64,000 bases of DNA from Curtobacterium sp. VKM Ac-1393. GTDB lineage: Bacteria > Actinomycetota > Actinomycetes > Actinomycetales > Microbacteriaceae. Location: NCBI RefSeq assembly GCF_015350995.1, contig NZ_JADKRW010000004.1, positions 404,126-468,125 of the forward strand. The letters are read 5' to 3'. The notes below the pieces were generated by a model. It did not search any database. It was not told the origin of the DNA and saw only the letters and a program-made list of their open reading frames with translations. Positions 1 through 7,132 of this stretch are shown here, one piece after another. Position numbers and translations under genes: made by a program. Positions within the stretch are counted from its first letter, which is position 1; the number at the start of each line of letters is the position of its first letter.

Positions 1-1
1 G

Positions 2-949
2 TCCCGTCGCGCTGCCCTCGAGGCGGAGCGCGCCGCAGCCCGCAAACCGCAGCGCCGGACCGAGAAGCCGGCGAAGCCCGCCAAGGTCGCGAAGCCGGCC
101 AGGGCAGCGAAGGTCGCGAAGCCCGTCGGCCGCCGCGCCACTGCCGCCCGCGCCGCGACCGAGCACGTCGACACCCGCATCACGCGCGTCGTCCGCCGCC
201 CCGCCGCGAACGTGACGAGCGTCGCGAAGGCCCCACGGGCCTCCCGGTCGGGCCGCGCCGGACGCATCACCCTGACCAGCGCGGTCGCCGCCGTCGCGAT
301 GTTCGCCGCGTCGGCGATGCCCGCCCACGCGAGCGCGGGGACGTCGATGGCGACCTCGACCCTCGCTCCGATCGTGCGGACCCAGGACTACGCCGTCGCC
401 CAGGCCGTCACCGCGACCGGGCTCGACCGCGACGGGTTCACCGTCGGCGGCGGCACGACCCGCAAGGTCGTCACCGGCACGAGCGGCATCGCGGGCGAGG
501 CCGTGTCCTACGGCGGGGCCGTCCGGTCCCCCTTCCCCGGCCCGGTGCAGATGAGCTCGGGCTTCGGCTACCGCTCGGCACCCTGCGGCGCGTGCTCGTC
601 GCTGCACCAGGGACTCGACTTCACGCCCGGCATGGGAACCCCGATCGGTGCCGTCGCCGCCGGCACCGTGCGGGTGTCGGGCACGTACTTCTCGTACGGC
701 AACGCCGTGATCATCGACCACGAGATCGACGGCCGCCAGGTGTCGACGCTGTACGGGCACATGATCCCGGGCTCCTCGCCGCTCAAGGTCGGCGACCAGA
801 TCGAGGCCGGCCAGTTCATCGGCCTGGTCGGGTCCTCCGGCGTCTCGACCGGGGCGCACCTGCACCTCGAGGTCCTGATGGACGGCGTGACCCCGATCGA
901 CCCCGAGGCGTGGCTCGAAGCCCGCATCGGCCGTTCGCTGACGACCTAG
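2..949 (+). CDS. M23 family peptidoglycan endopeptidase (5' end cut by window edge)
   Basis: Zinc metallopeptidase of the lysostaphin/LytM type that cuts cell-wall cross-bridges outside the membrane. The frame is open to the left edge, so the start is not visible; a GTG at 212 is in frame but the upstream codons continue in the same style. Visible residues 1-80 are basic and rich in Ala, Lys and Pro with repeats like AKPAKVAKP. About residues 89-112 form a hydrophobic segment ending AHASA, a signal or anchor element. The peptidase domain fills the last ~140 residues: SGFGYR, HQGLD and HLHLE supply the His/Asp/His zinc ligands. Family assignment is firm; the N-terminal architecture is incomplete. 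Confidence 0.9.
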   Translation, partial: SRRAALEAERAAARKPQRRTEKPAKPAKVAKPARAAKVAKPVGRRATAARAATEHVDTRITRVVRRPAANVTSVAKAPRASRSGRAGRITLTSAVAAVAMFAASAMPAHASAGTSMATSTLAPIVRTQDYAVAQAVTATGLDRDGFTVGGGTTRKVVTGTSGIAGEAVSYGGAVRSPFPGPVQMSSGFGYRSAPCGACSSLHQGLDFTPGMGTPIGAVAAGTVRVSGTYFSYGNAVIIDHEIDGRQVSTLYGHMIPGSSPLKVGDQIEAGQFIGLVGSSGVSTGAHLHLEVLMDGVTPIDPEAWLEARIGRSLTT

Positions 950-1102
950 CGCCGAAGCACCGGCGGGCAGCACGCACCCCGGACACACAGCAGACGTCGA
1001 GCGCTGGTGGGGTGACGTCCCAGCAGGCCTGTGCAGACTCACAGGCATGGACGATCACCACAGACCGCCCGCCCGTCGTCGATCCGAGGAAGCTGCCCGC
1101 TG

Positions 1103-2362
1103 ATGGGCGCCGACACCTGGATCGCCTTCGGGCTCGTCATCCTCTTCGTGCTCGTCGGCGGTGTGTTCGCCGCCGCCGAGATCGCACTCGTCTCGCTCCG
1201 TGAGTCGCAGCTGCAGCAACTCGAACGCCGTGGCTCCCGTGGCCTGCGGGTCGCCGAGCTCGGGCGCGACCCGAACCGGTTCCTCGCCGCCGTGCAGATC
1301 GGCGTGACGGTGGCCGGGTTCTTCTCCGCCGCCTACGGCGCCTCGTCGATCGCGCCGGACGTCGCACCCCTGTTCGGCGGGCTCGGGCTCGGCCAGGGCG
1401 CCTCCGAGACCATCGCGCTCGTGCTGATGACCCTCGTCATCGCCTACCTGTCGCTCGTGTTCGGCGAGCTCGTGCCGAAGCGACTCGCCCTGCAGCGGGC
1501 CGAGGGCTTCTCGATGCTCGTCGCACCGACCCTCGACCGCTTCGCGACCCTGATGCGCCCGGTGATCTGGGTGCTGTCCGCCTCGACGAACCTGGTCGTC
1601 CGGGCGCTCGGCGGCGACCCGGACGCCCGCAGCGAGTCGATGAGCACCGAGGAGCTCCGCGGCCTCGTCGACGAGCACACCGGCGTCGACGAGCAGGGCC
1701 GCCGGATCGCCCGGAGTGCGCTGGACGCCGGCGACCGGATCCTCCGCGAGTCGATGCGCCCCTGGTACGACGTGTCGACCATCGACGCCGCACTGACGAT
1801 CGCCGAGGCCACCGACCACGCGATCGCCGAGGGCCACACCCGGTACCTCGTGACCTCGGGCGGGCGCGACGAGGTCGACGGCTTCGTGCACCTCCGCGAC
1901 CTGCTCCGGCCGAGCGACCCGTCCGCTCCGGTGTCGAGCCTGGTGCGCCCAGTGCTCGCGCTGCCGGAGACGAAGTCGCTGTCGAGTGCGATCGCGGACA
2001 TGCGGACCGATGGACACCAGATCGCCCTGGTCGTCGACGAGTACGGCGGCAGCGCGGGCATGGTCACGCTCGAGGCACTACTCGAGGACCTCGTCGGCCG
2101 CATTCGCGACGAGTACGACGAACCCACGGCCGAGCACGACGGCGTGGACGGGTCCACGGTGCTCGAGGACCTGGTCGCCGACGGCGGTCCGGCGCTGCCC
2201 GACGGCGACTACGAGACCGTCGGCGGCCTCGTGCAGGTCCACCTCGACCGCGTCCCCGAGGTCGGCGACGTCGTCGCCGCCGGCGGACACCGCCTCGAGG
2301 TGACCGCCATGGACGGTCACCGGGTGGCGCGCGTCCGGATCACGGCCGACGTCGGCCTGTAG
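1103..2362 (+). CDS. CNNM/CBS-domain membrane protein (hemolysin C-like family)
   Basis: 419-residue protein of the UPF0053/CNNM-CBS family, associated with divalent-cation (Mg2+/Co2+) transport or tolerance; the hemolysin name is historical. Residues 5-165 form the membrane CNNM (DUF21) domain with hydrophobic segments and the family sequence AAEIALVS near the N terminus and FGELVPKRLAL around residue 125. A CBS pair follows (about residues 200-325, including VVDEYGGSAGMVTLEALLEDLVG), then a small CorC/HlyC C-terminal domain. The ATG at 1103 is preferred over an upstream in-frame ATG because GAGGA lies 12 bases before it and the extra residues are not family-like. An intergenic hairpin follows the stop. 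Confidence 0.88.
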   Translation: MGADTWIAFGLVILFVLVGGVFAAAEIALVSLRESQLQQLERRGSRGLRVAELGRDPNRFLAAVQIGVTVAGFFSAAYGASSIAPDVAPLFGGLGLGQGASETIALVLMTLVIAYLSLVFGELVPKRLALQRAEGFSMLVAPTLDRFATLMRPVIWVLSASTNLVVRALGGDPDARSESMSTEELRGLVDEHTGVDEQGRRIARSALDAGDRILRESMRPWYDVSTIDAALTIAEATDHAIAEGHTRYLVTSGGRDEVDGFVHLRDLLRPSDPSAPVSSLVRPVLALPETKSLSSAIADMRTDGHQIALVVDEYGGSAGMVTLEALLEDLVGRIRDEYDEPTAEHDGVDGSTVLEDLVADGGPALPDGDYETVGGLVQVHLDRVPEVGDVVAAGGHRLEVTAMDGHRVARVRITADVGL

Positions 2363-2376
2363 ACGCGACCGCTTGC

Positions 2377-2418
2377 GGTCGGGAGGCCCGTGGCGGCGCC
2401 GCCACGGGCCTCCCGTCC
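2377..2418. terminator. Dispersed intergenic hairpin, copy 1
   Basis: Arms of 14 bases (GGGAGGCCCGTGGC and its complement) around a self-complementary GGCGCC centre; outer bases extend the stem with one T/T mismatch. It lies 14 bases after the CNNM gene and before the next same-strand gene. Probable factor-independent terminator without a T-run. First of ten related copies. Confidence 0.7.
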
Positions 2419-2425
2419 GCCCGGC

Positions 2426-2443
2426 GGGTACCGCCAGTGCCTG
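2426..2443 (+). promoter_or_regulatory. MmyB-regulon motif, copy 1
   Basis: GGGTACCGCCAGTGCCTG, ending 34 bases before the ATG at 2478, just upstream of the -10-like TACGCT. The same motif sits at the same distance before the other two MmyB-type genes and the cupin-SDR operon. Probably the binding site of these regulators. Confidence 0.6.
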
Positions 2444-2477
2444 CCGGACGGACAGCGCCGCCACGTACGCTCTCCCC

Positions 2478-3389
2478 ATGGGTATCGACGTGCGCAACGA
2501 GATCCGCGACTTCCTGTCCTCCCGGCGAGCGCGACTCACCCCCGAGCAGGTCGGCATGCCGTCGTTCGGCGGCGGGGTCCGACGCGTCCCCGGACTGCGG
2601 CGGCACGAGGTCGCGATGCTCGCCGGTGTGAGCGTCGACTACTACACGCGTCTCGAACGCGGATCGCTCAAGGGGGTCTCGGACAGCGTGCTCGAGGGCC
2701 TCGCGAGCGCACTGCAGCTCGACGAGGACGAGCGCGTCCACCTGTGGGACCTCACCCGACTGGCGAACTCCGGCGTCAAGACGATGCACCGGAACGTCCC
2801 CACTCGGGTCCGTCCCGGTGTGCAGCGGCTGCTCGACGCCATCACCGGAGCGCCCGCCTGGGTGCGGAACGAGCGCGGTGATGTGGTCGCGACGAACGAG
2901 CTCGGTCGGGCGCTGTACTCGCCGATGTTCGCCGGCCCCGGGCGGCCCGTGAACACCGCCCGCTTCACGTTCCTCGACCCGGCGGCGCGCGAGTTCTTCC
3001 CGGACTGGGCGCAGACCGCCAAGGACGCCGTCGCCGTGCTCCGGGCAGCCGCGGTGTCGAACCCGTGCGAGCCCGGACTCATCACCCTGGTCGGGGAGCT
3101 CTCCACGCGCAGCGAGGAGTTCCGCGGCTGGTGGGCCGCACACGACGTCCGGCTGCAGCGCGCCGGCGGGAAGCGCATCGACCACCCGATCGTCGGCGAG
3201 CTCCGGTTGTCGTACGAGGCGCTCGACCTGGTCGCCGACCCCGGCCTGACGTTGTTCACGTACTCGGCGGAGCCGGGCAGCGAGTCGGAGCGGTCGTTGG
3301 CCCTGCTCGGCACCTGGGCCGCGACGGAACGAGCCGAGCAGTACGCGGCCCTGCGCGAATCCGAATCCGAGTCCGAGTCGGTCGACTGA
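2478..3389 (+). CDS. MmyB-like helix-turn-helix transcriptional regulator
   Basis: 303-residue regulator with an N-terminal XRE-type helix-turn-helix (about residues 10-75; LRRHEVAMLAGVSVDYYTRLERG is the recognition region) and a C-terminal MmyB-type ligand-binding domain (about 105-280; PAWVRNERGDVVATNELGRALY). Family members are generally repressors or activators of neighbouring oxidoreductase genes and one structural representative binds a fatty acid. The ATG is probably leaderless: TACGCT lies 6 bases upstream. The C-terminal tail has a low-complexity SESESESVD run. Paralogues of the same length and layout start at 22724 and 23655. Confidence 0.88.
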   Translation: MGIDVRNEIRDFLSSRRARLTPEQVGMPSFGGGVRRVPGLRRHEVAMLAGVSVDYYTRLERGSLKGVSDSVLEGLASALQLDEDERVHLWDLTRLANSGVKTMHRNVPTRVRPGVQRLLDAITGAPAWVRNERGDVVATNELGRALYSPMFAGPGRPVNTARFTFLDPAAREFFPDWAQTAKDAVAVLRAAAVSNPCEPGLITLVGELSTRSEEFRGWWAAHDVRLQRAGGKRIDHPIVGELRLSYEALDLVADPGLTLFTYSAEPGSESERSLALLGTWAATERAEQYAALRESESESESVD

Positions 3390-3415
3390 CCCGGCTGCGA
3401 CAGCCGGTCGGGACC

Positions 3416-3619
3416 TCAGCCCTGGGCGGCGACGTCGCCGTCGAACGGCTCCGGGGAGCGCATCCGCTCGATGCGCAGCTCGCGCTCCTTCGCCGACAAC
3501 CGCAGCACGCGGATCGCGGCGAACACGAGCACGATGAGGGCGACGGCCAGGACGGCGAGTACCAGCACGAACAGGGCGTACAAGACGACGACGAATCCGA
3601 GACCACTGTCTGCGAGCAT
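3416..3619 (-). CDS. Small single-span membrane protein, unknown function
   Basis: 67 residues. Residues 7-38 are a long hydrophobic stretch (VVVLYALFVLVLAVLAVALIVLVF), followed by a charged cytoplasmic tail (RLSAKERELRIERMRS). It lies convergent with the regulator at 2478 and divergent from the methyltransferase at 3659, with about 40 bases between the two start codons. No domain recognised. Codon use resembles its neighbours, supporting a real gene. Confidence 0.65.
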   Translation of the reverse strand: MLADSGLGFVVVLYALFVLVLAVLAVALIVLVFAAIRVLRLSAKERELRIERMRSPEPFDGDVAAQG

Positions 3620-3658
3620 CCGTCGAACATAGCAGCGCAGGTCCGTAGGGTGGGGATC

Positions 3659-4450
3659 GTGACGAGGACGACGGACGGATCAGCGGGGGACGCCGACTAC
3701 GGCCGCATCGGCCAGGACTACCGGCAGTACCGTCGCCCGGAACCGGCGTTCGCCCGGGCGATCGGGAAGGCCCTCGGCGACGCCCGCACCGTGCTCAACG
3801 TCGGAGCCGGTGCCGGGTCCTACGAGCCGACCGACCGCACGGTGACCGCCGTCGAACCCTCGGCGTCGATGCGCGCCCAACGACCGGACACCCTGTCGAC
3901 GGCCATCGACGCCACCGCCGAGTCCCTGCCCTTCGACGACGACACGTTCGACGCCGCGATGACGACGTTCTCGGTGCACCAGTGGGGGGACCTCGAGCGC
4001 GGGCTGGCCGAGGTGCGCCGCGTCACTCGGGGACCGATCGTGATCCTGACGTGCGACCCGGCTCGCGTCGAGGACTACTGGCTCGCCGAGTACGCCCCCG
4101 AGGTGATGGCGACGGAAGCGCGGCGCTACCCCGCCCTCGACCGGATCGCCGCCGCGCTCGGCGACGACACCGTGACGAACACGCCCCTGCCGATCCCGTT
4201 CACCTGCGTCGACGGGTTCTCCGAGGCGTACTACGCCCGCCCGGAACGGCTGCTCGATGCCGGCGCCCGGAAGGCGAACTCTGCCTGGAGCTTCGTCGAC
4301 GAGCTCACCGCACGGCGATCGGTGGCCGCTCTCCGTACCGCGCTCGACTCCGGCGAGTGGGACCGGCGGCACGGGGCGCTCCGGATCCAGCCCACCTTCG
4401 AGGGTGCTCTCGTCCTGGTCACCGCGACGCCGGCTCCGACCCCCGCTTGA
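3659..4450 (+). CDS. Class I SAM-dependent methyltransferase
   Basis: 263-residue methyltransferase of the Methyltransf_11 type. Motif I is LNVGAGAGSYE (about residue 45), followed by the acidic VTAVEPS and the post-motif DATAESLPFDDDTFDAAMTTFSVHQW typical of the family. Substrate unknown. The GTG at 3659 is chosen because TAGGGT lies 6 bases upstream, matching the leaderless pattern of this genome, and the next in-frame Met is inside the fold. Stands alone; no operon partner. Confidence 0.85.
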   Translation: MTRTTDGSAGDADYGRIGQDYRQYRRPEPAFARAIGKALGDARTVLNVGAGAGSYEPTDRTVTAVEPSASMRAQRPDTLSTAIDATAESLPFDDDTFDAAMTTFSVHQWGDLERGLAEVRRVTRGPIVILTCDPARVEDYWLAEYAPEVMATEARRYPALDRIAAALGDDTVTNTPLPIPFTCVDGFSEAYYARPERLLDAGARKANSAWSFVDELTARRSVAALRTALDSGEWDRRHGALRIQPTFEGALVLVTATPAPTPA

Positions 4451-4472
4451 CACGGCGACGTAGGCTGGGCGC

Positions 4473-4523
4473 GTGAGCTTCCAGGAGGTGGTCGGCGCCC
4501 GTCACGCCGGCATCAGGGCATGA
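4473..4523 (+). CDS. Possible leader peptide 1 upstream of the FBP gene
   Basis: A 16-codon frame (VSFQEVVGARHAGIRA) starting with GTG six bases after TAGGCT, so its start coincides with a predicted leaderless transcript start. Its stop overlaps the ATG of a second short frame at 4520 (ATGA). AGGAGGT at 4483-4489 inside it is perfectly complementary to ACCTCCT at 4570-4576. Suggestive of a ribosome-sensing attenuator for the downstream gene; no direct proof of translation. Confidence 0.4.
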   Translation: MSFQEVVGARHAGIRA

Positions 4524-4570
4524 GGCCCCCGGTCGTGCCCGCAGGCACGGCCGCCCTCGTCGAACCCTGA
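4520..4570 (+). CDS. Possible leader peptide 2 upstream of the FBP gene
   Basis: Sixteen codons, MRPPVVPAGTAALVEP, coupled by ATGA overlap to the first short frame and ending 62 bases before the FBP start. Proline-rich at the N terminus. The frame lies within a stretch that can fold: CGTGCC/GGCACG around 4535-4550, then a GC-rich hairpin near 4580-4612. Could be chance; the coupling and placement are what make it worth listing. Confidence 0.35.
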   Translation: MRPPVVPAGTAALVEP

Positions 4571-4632
4571 CCTCCTTCCGCCCGGTGCGGTGTGCGTCCG
4601 CACGCCCCGGGCCTGTTCGAAAGCGATCCGCC
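4570..4632 (+). promoter_or_regulatory. Structured leader before the FBP gene
   Basis: Contains ACCTCCT (complement of an internal Shine-Dalgarno-like sequence at 4483) and a hairpin GTGCGG/CCGCAC with further CCGG/CCGG pairing. It has no T-run and no match I recognise to a known riboswitch. With the short frames upstream it could form alternative structures that control access to the start at 4633. Confidence 0.4.
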
Positions 4633-5115
4633 ATGCTCCCCGTCACGGAGAAGACCCTCCGCACGTCCTTCGCCAACGCCTCCCGCAAGGAGACGTCCGA
4701 CATCACCCTGCCCGCCGACTTCGACACGATCGACTGGGACGCCCTCGACTTCCTGGGCTGGCGCGACCCGAAGATCGGCCGCCGCGCGTACGCCGTGGTG
4801 CCGACGCTCGAAGGGACGCTCGTCGGCATCGTGTTCCGGCAGGCCGAGGCCTCGTCGCGCTCGCGGGCCCAGTGCTCGTGGTGCCAGGACGTCAAGCTGC
4901 CGAACGACGTCGTGTTCTACAGCGCGAAGCGGTCCGGCAAGGCGGGGCGGAACGGCGACACCGTCGGCACGCTCGTCTGCCAGGACTTCCAGTGCTCGCG
5001 GAACGTCCGGAAGCTGCCGCCGCCCGCCTACGAGGGACACGACGTCGAGGCCGCACGCCTGCGGCGCATCGAGGACCTGCAGCTCCGGGCAGCGTCCTTC
5101 GCGACGGAGGTCTGA
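4633..5115 (+). CDS. FBP-domain protein (EF-G-binding, FusB-like)
   Basis: 160-residue protein matching the FBP / elongation factor G-binding family, whose best studied members (FusB/FusC) bind EF-G on the ribosome and give fusidic acid tolerance. The C-terminal treble-clef zinc finger is visible as CSWC (about residues 77-80) and CQDFQC (about 116-121), separated by the expected ~36 residues. The N terminus (LRTSFANASRKETSDITLP) also fits. The ATG at 4633 follows a 160-base leader with two short coupled frames; no strong ribosome binding site is visible, consistent with regulated translation. Whether it confers resistance here is unknown. Confidence 0.8.
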   Translation: MLPVTEKTLRTSFANASRKETSDITLPADFDTIDWDALDFLGWRDPKIGRRAYAVVPTLEGTLVGIVFRQAEASSRSRAQCSWCQDVKLPNDVVFYSAKRSGKAGRNGDTVGTLVCQDFQCSRNVRKLPPPAYEGHDVEAARLRRIEDLQLRAASFATEV

Positions 5116-5118
5116 GCC

Positions 5119-5213
5119 GCCGGCGTCCTCCGCAGACGCCGGCGTTCTCCGCAGACGCCGGCGTCCGTCGCAGACGCCGCCGTTCTTCGCAGACGCCGGC
5201 GAGTCAGTGAGAC
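5119..5213. repeat. Five tandem copies of a 19-bp unit
   Basis: Unit GCCGGCGTTCTCCGCAGAC repeated five times head to tail with drift in the middle (TCCTCCG, TTCTCCG, TCCGTCG, TTCTTCG, AGTCAGTG); the outer GCCGSCG and AGAC are the most conserved. It starts 3 bases after the FBP stop codon. Degenerate partial copies continue to about 5262. No gene is seen in it. Confidence 0.85.
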
Positions 5214-5278
5214 GCCGCCGGATTCGGGGGCGTCTCGCGCTCACGCCGGCGTCTCGCGCCAGCAACGTGGTCGACGAC

Positions 5279-5320
5279 GGACGGGAGGCACGGGGCGGGG
5301 CCGCCACGGGCCTCCCGTCC
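5279..5320. terminator. Dispersed intergenic hairpin, copy 2 (imperfect)
   Basis: GGACGGGAGG paired with CCTCCCGTCC, with a degenerate inner stem (CACGGGGCGGGGCCGCCACGGG). Lies between the FBP gene and the urate operon, both on the plus strand; likely terminator of the former. Confidence 0.65.
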
Positions 5321-5411
5321 GGCAGACGCGACCGTTTCAGGACCGCGGGTCGCGTTGCGGGGGAAACCGCCCGGTAACGCGGGTGAAACGGACGTTCCAT
5401 AGCCTCGGCAC

Positions 5412-6209
5412 ATGGACCTCGGCGACCTCGACGACGCGACCGCCCCCGACGCTGCCGCGGTGATCCAGGGTTGGGCCGACGTGCCCGCGTGGGTCGACGC
5501 CCTGGTGGCCGCGCGACCGTTCGGCACGGTGCCGGCGCTGCTCGACCGGGCTCGCGCCGAGTCGGCTTCGTGGGGAGCGCCGGAGCTCGACCACGCCCTC
5601 GCGCAGCACCCGCGGATCGGGGAGCGGACGACCGATCCCTCGTCGGCACGTGAGCAGTCGTCGATGCGCACCGCCGGCGACGACGTGGCCGCCAGGATCG
5701 CCGAGGGCAACGTCGCGTACGAGCAACGCTTCGGGCGGGTGTTCCTGGTGCGCGCCGCCGGTCGGACCCCCGAGGAGCTGCTCGCCGAGCTCGACCGGCG
5801 CCTCGGGGGCGACCCGGCGGCCGAGACCTACGAGGCCGCCGCGGCCCTCGCCGACATCGCCCTGCACCGCATCCGGGCGACGTTCGCCGTACCGCACCTG
5901 ACCACGCACGTGCTCGACGCCACCACCGGCACCCCTGCGGTCGGAGTCGGCCTGACGCTCAGCACCGTCGACGGTGACGTCGTCGCGACCGGCGCGACGG
6001 ACGCCGACGGACGCGCAGCACTCGGCCCCGACGTGCTCGCGCGCACCGACCACGTGCTGCGCTTCGAGACCGGGGCGTACTTCGCCGCCGCCCGGACCCC
6101 GACGTTCCACCCGTTCGTGACCGTGGCCTTCAGTGTCACGGGAACCGAGCACCTGCACGTACCGCTGCTGCTGAGCCCCTTCGCCTACAGCACCTACCGA
6201 GGGAGTTGA
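5412..6209 (+). CDS. uraD-uraH: Fused OHCU decarboxylase / 5-hydroxyisourate hydrolase
   Basis: 265-residue bifunctional enzyme completing the uricase pathway: 5-hydroxyisourate is hydrolysed to OHCU, which is decarboxylated to (S)-allantoin. Residues 1-160 are the UraD domain; the catalytic His lies in LAQHPRIGE (about residue 64), with RFGRVFLVRAAGRTPEELL further on. Residues 161-265 are the transthyretin-like UraH domain, starting LTTHVLD and ending in the signature YSTYRGS, with RFETGAYF in between. The order of domains is opposite to the order of reactions. Six bases separate it from uricase, so the two are co-transcribed. Confidence 0.93.
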   Translation: MDLGDLDDATAPDAAAVIQGWADVPAWVDALVAARPFGTVPALLDRARAESASWGAPELDHALAQHPRIGERTTDPSSAREQSSMRTAGDDVAARIAEGNVAYEQRFGRVFLVRAAGRTPEELLAELDRRLGGDPAAETYEAAAALADIALHRIRATFAVPHLTTHVLDATTGTPAVGVGLTLSTVDGDVVATGATDADGRAALGPDVLARTDHVLRFETGAYFAAARTPTFHPFVTVAFSVTGTEHLHVPLLLSPFAYSTYRGS

Positions 6210-6214
6210 CCGCC

Positions 6215-7132
6215 ATGTCGGAGACCACCGTCCACCTGGGACCGAACAAGTACGGCAAGGCCGAGAACCGCCTGGTGCGGGTGACCCGGCACGGCGACCG
6301 GCACGAGATCGCCGACCTGACCGTGACGTCCCAGCTCATCGGCGAGGCGTTCGCCGGGTCGTTCACCAGCGGCGACAACTCCCGGATCGTCGCGACGGAC
6401 ACCCAGAAGAACACGGTGTTCGCCCTCGCGAAGGAGCACGGCGTCGGCGCCCCCGAGGACTTCCTCGCCGTGCTCGCCGACCAGTTCACGAGCGAGTTCG
6501 ACTGGGTCGAGGGCGGGCTCTGGCAGGCCGAGGTGCACCCGTGGGAACGCATCACGGTCGACGGGCAGCCGCACGACCACTCGTTCCGCCGCACCGGTAC
6601 CGGCACCCGCCTGGCGACCGTGCACGTCGAGGCCGGCGAGCGCCACGTCACCGGCGGCGTCAAGGACCTCGTCGTGCTGAAGTCGACCGGGTCCGAGTTC
6701 CACGGGTTCCCGCGGTCGCGCTTCACGACTCTGCCGGAGACGACGGACCGGATCATGGCGACCGAGGTCACGGCACGGTGGCGCTACCTGCCGTCCGCGG
6801 TCGCAGCGGGGATCGACTACGACGCCCTGTACGAACAGGTCGTCGCGGTGATGCTCGAGCAGTTCGCCACGGTCCACTCGCTCGCGCTGCAGCAGACGCT
6901 GTGGGAGATGGGCCGGGCGGCGATCGAACTGCGGCCGGAGCTCGCCGAGGTGCGGTTCGCGATGCCGAACAAGCACCACTTCGTCGTGGACCTGTCGCCG
7001 TTCGACCTGACGAACGAGAACGAGGTGTTCATCGCGGCAGACCGTCCCTACGGGCTCATCGAGGGGACGGTCGTCCGCGACGGCGTGGCCGAGGCGCCCC
7101 GTGCGTGGGAGCACCTGCCCGCCTTCGTCTAG
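6215..7132 (+). CDS. pucL: Urate oxidase (uricase)
   Basis: 305-residue cofactor-free oxidase converting urate to 5-hydroxyisourate. Family motifs are in order: NKYGKAENRLVRV with the catalytic Lys near residue 12, VATDTQKNT (Thr of the active site), FTSEFDWVEGGLWQ-like central region, LVVLKSTGSEFHGF and the C-terminal FAMPNKHHFVVDL. Start at ATG 6215 rather than the TTG at 6206, because GAGGGAG lies suitably upstream. Converges on, and overlaps by four bases, the 3' end of the opposite-strand permease, so urate import and oxidation genes are adjacent. Confidence 0.95.
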   Translation: MSETTVHLGPNKYGKAENRLVRVTRHGDRHEIADLTVTSQLIGEAFAGSFTSGDNSRIVATDTQKNTVFALAKEHGVGAPEDFLAVLADQFTSEFDWVEGGLWQAEVHPWERITVDGQPHDHSFRRTGTGTRLATVHVEAGERHVTGGVKDLVVLKSTGSEFHGFPRSRFTTLPETTDRIMATEVTARWRYLPSAVAAGIDYDALYEQVVAVMLEQFATVHSLALQQTLWEMGRAAIELRPELAEVRFAMPNKHHFVVDLSPFDLTNENEVFIAADRPYGLIEGTVVRDGVAEAPRAWEHLPAFV

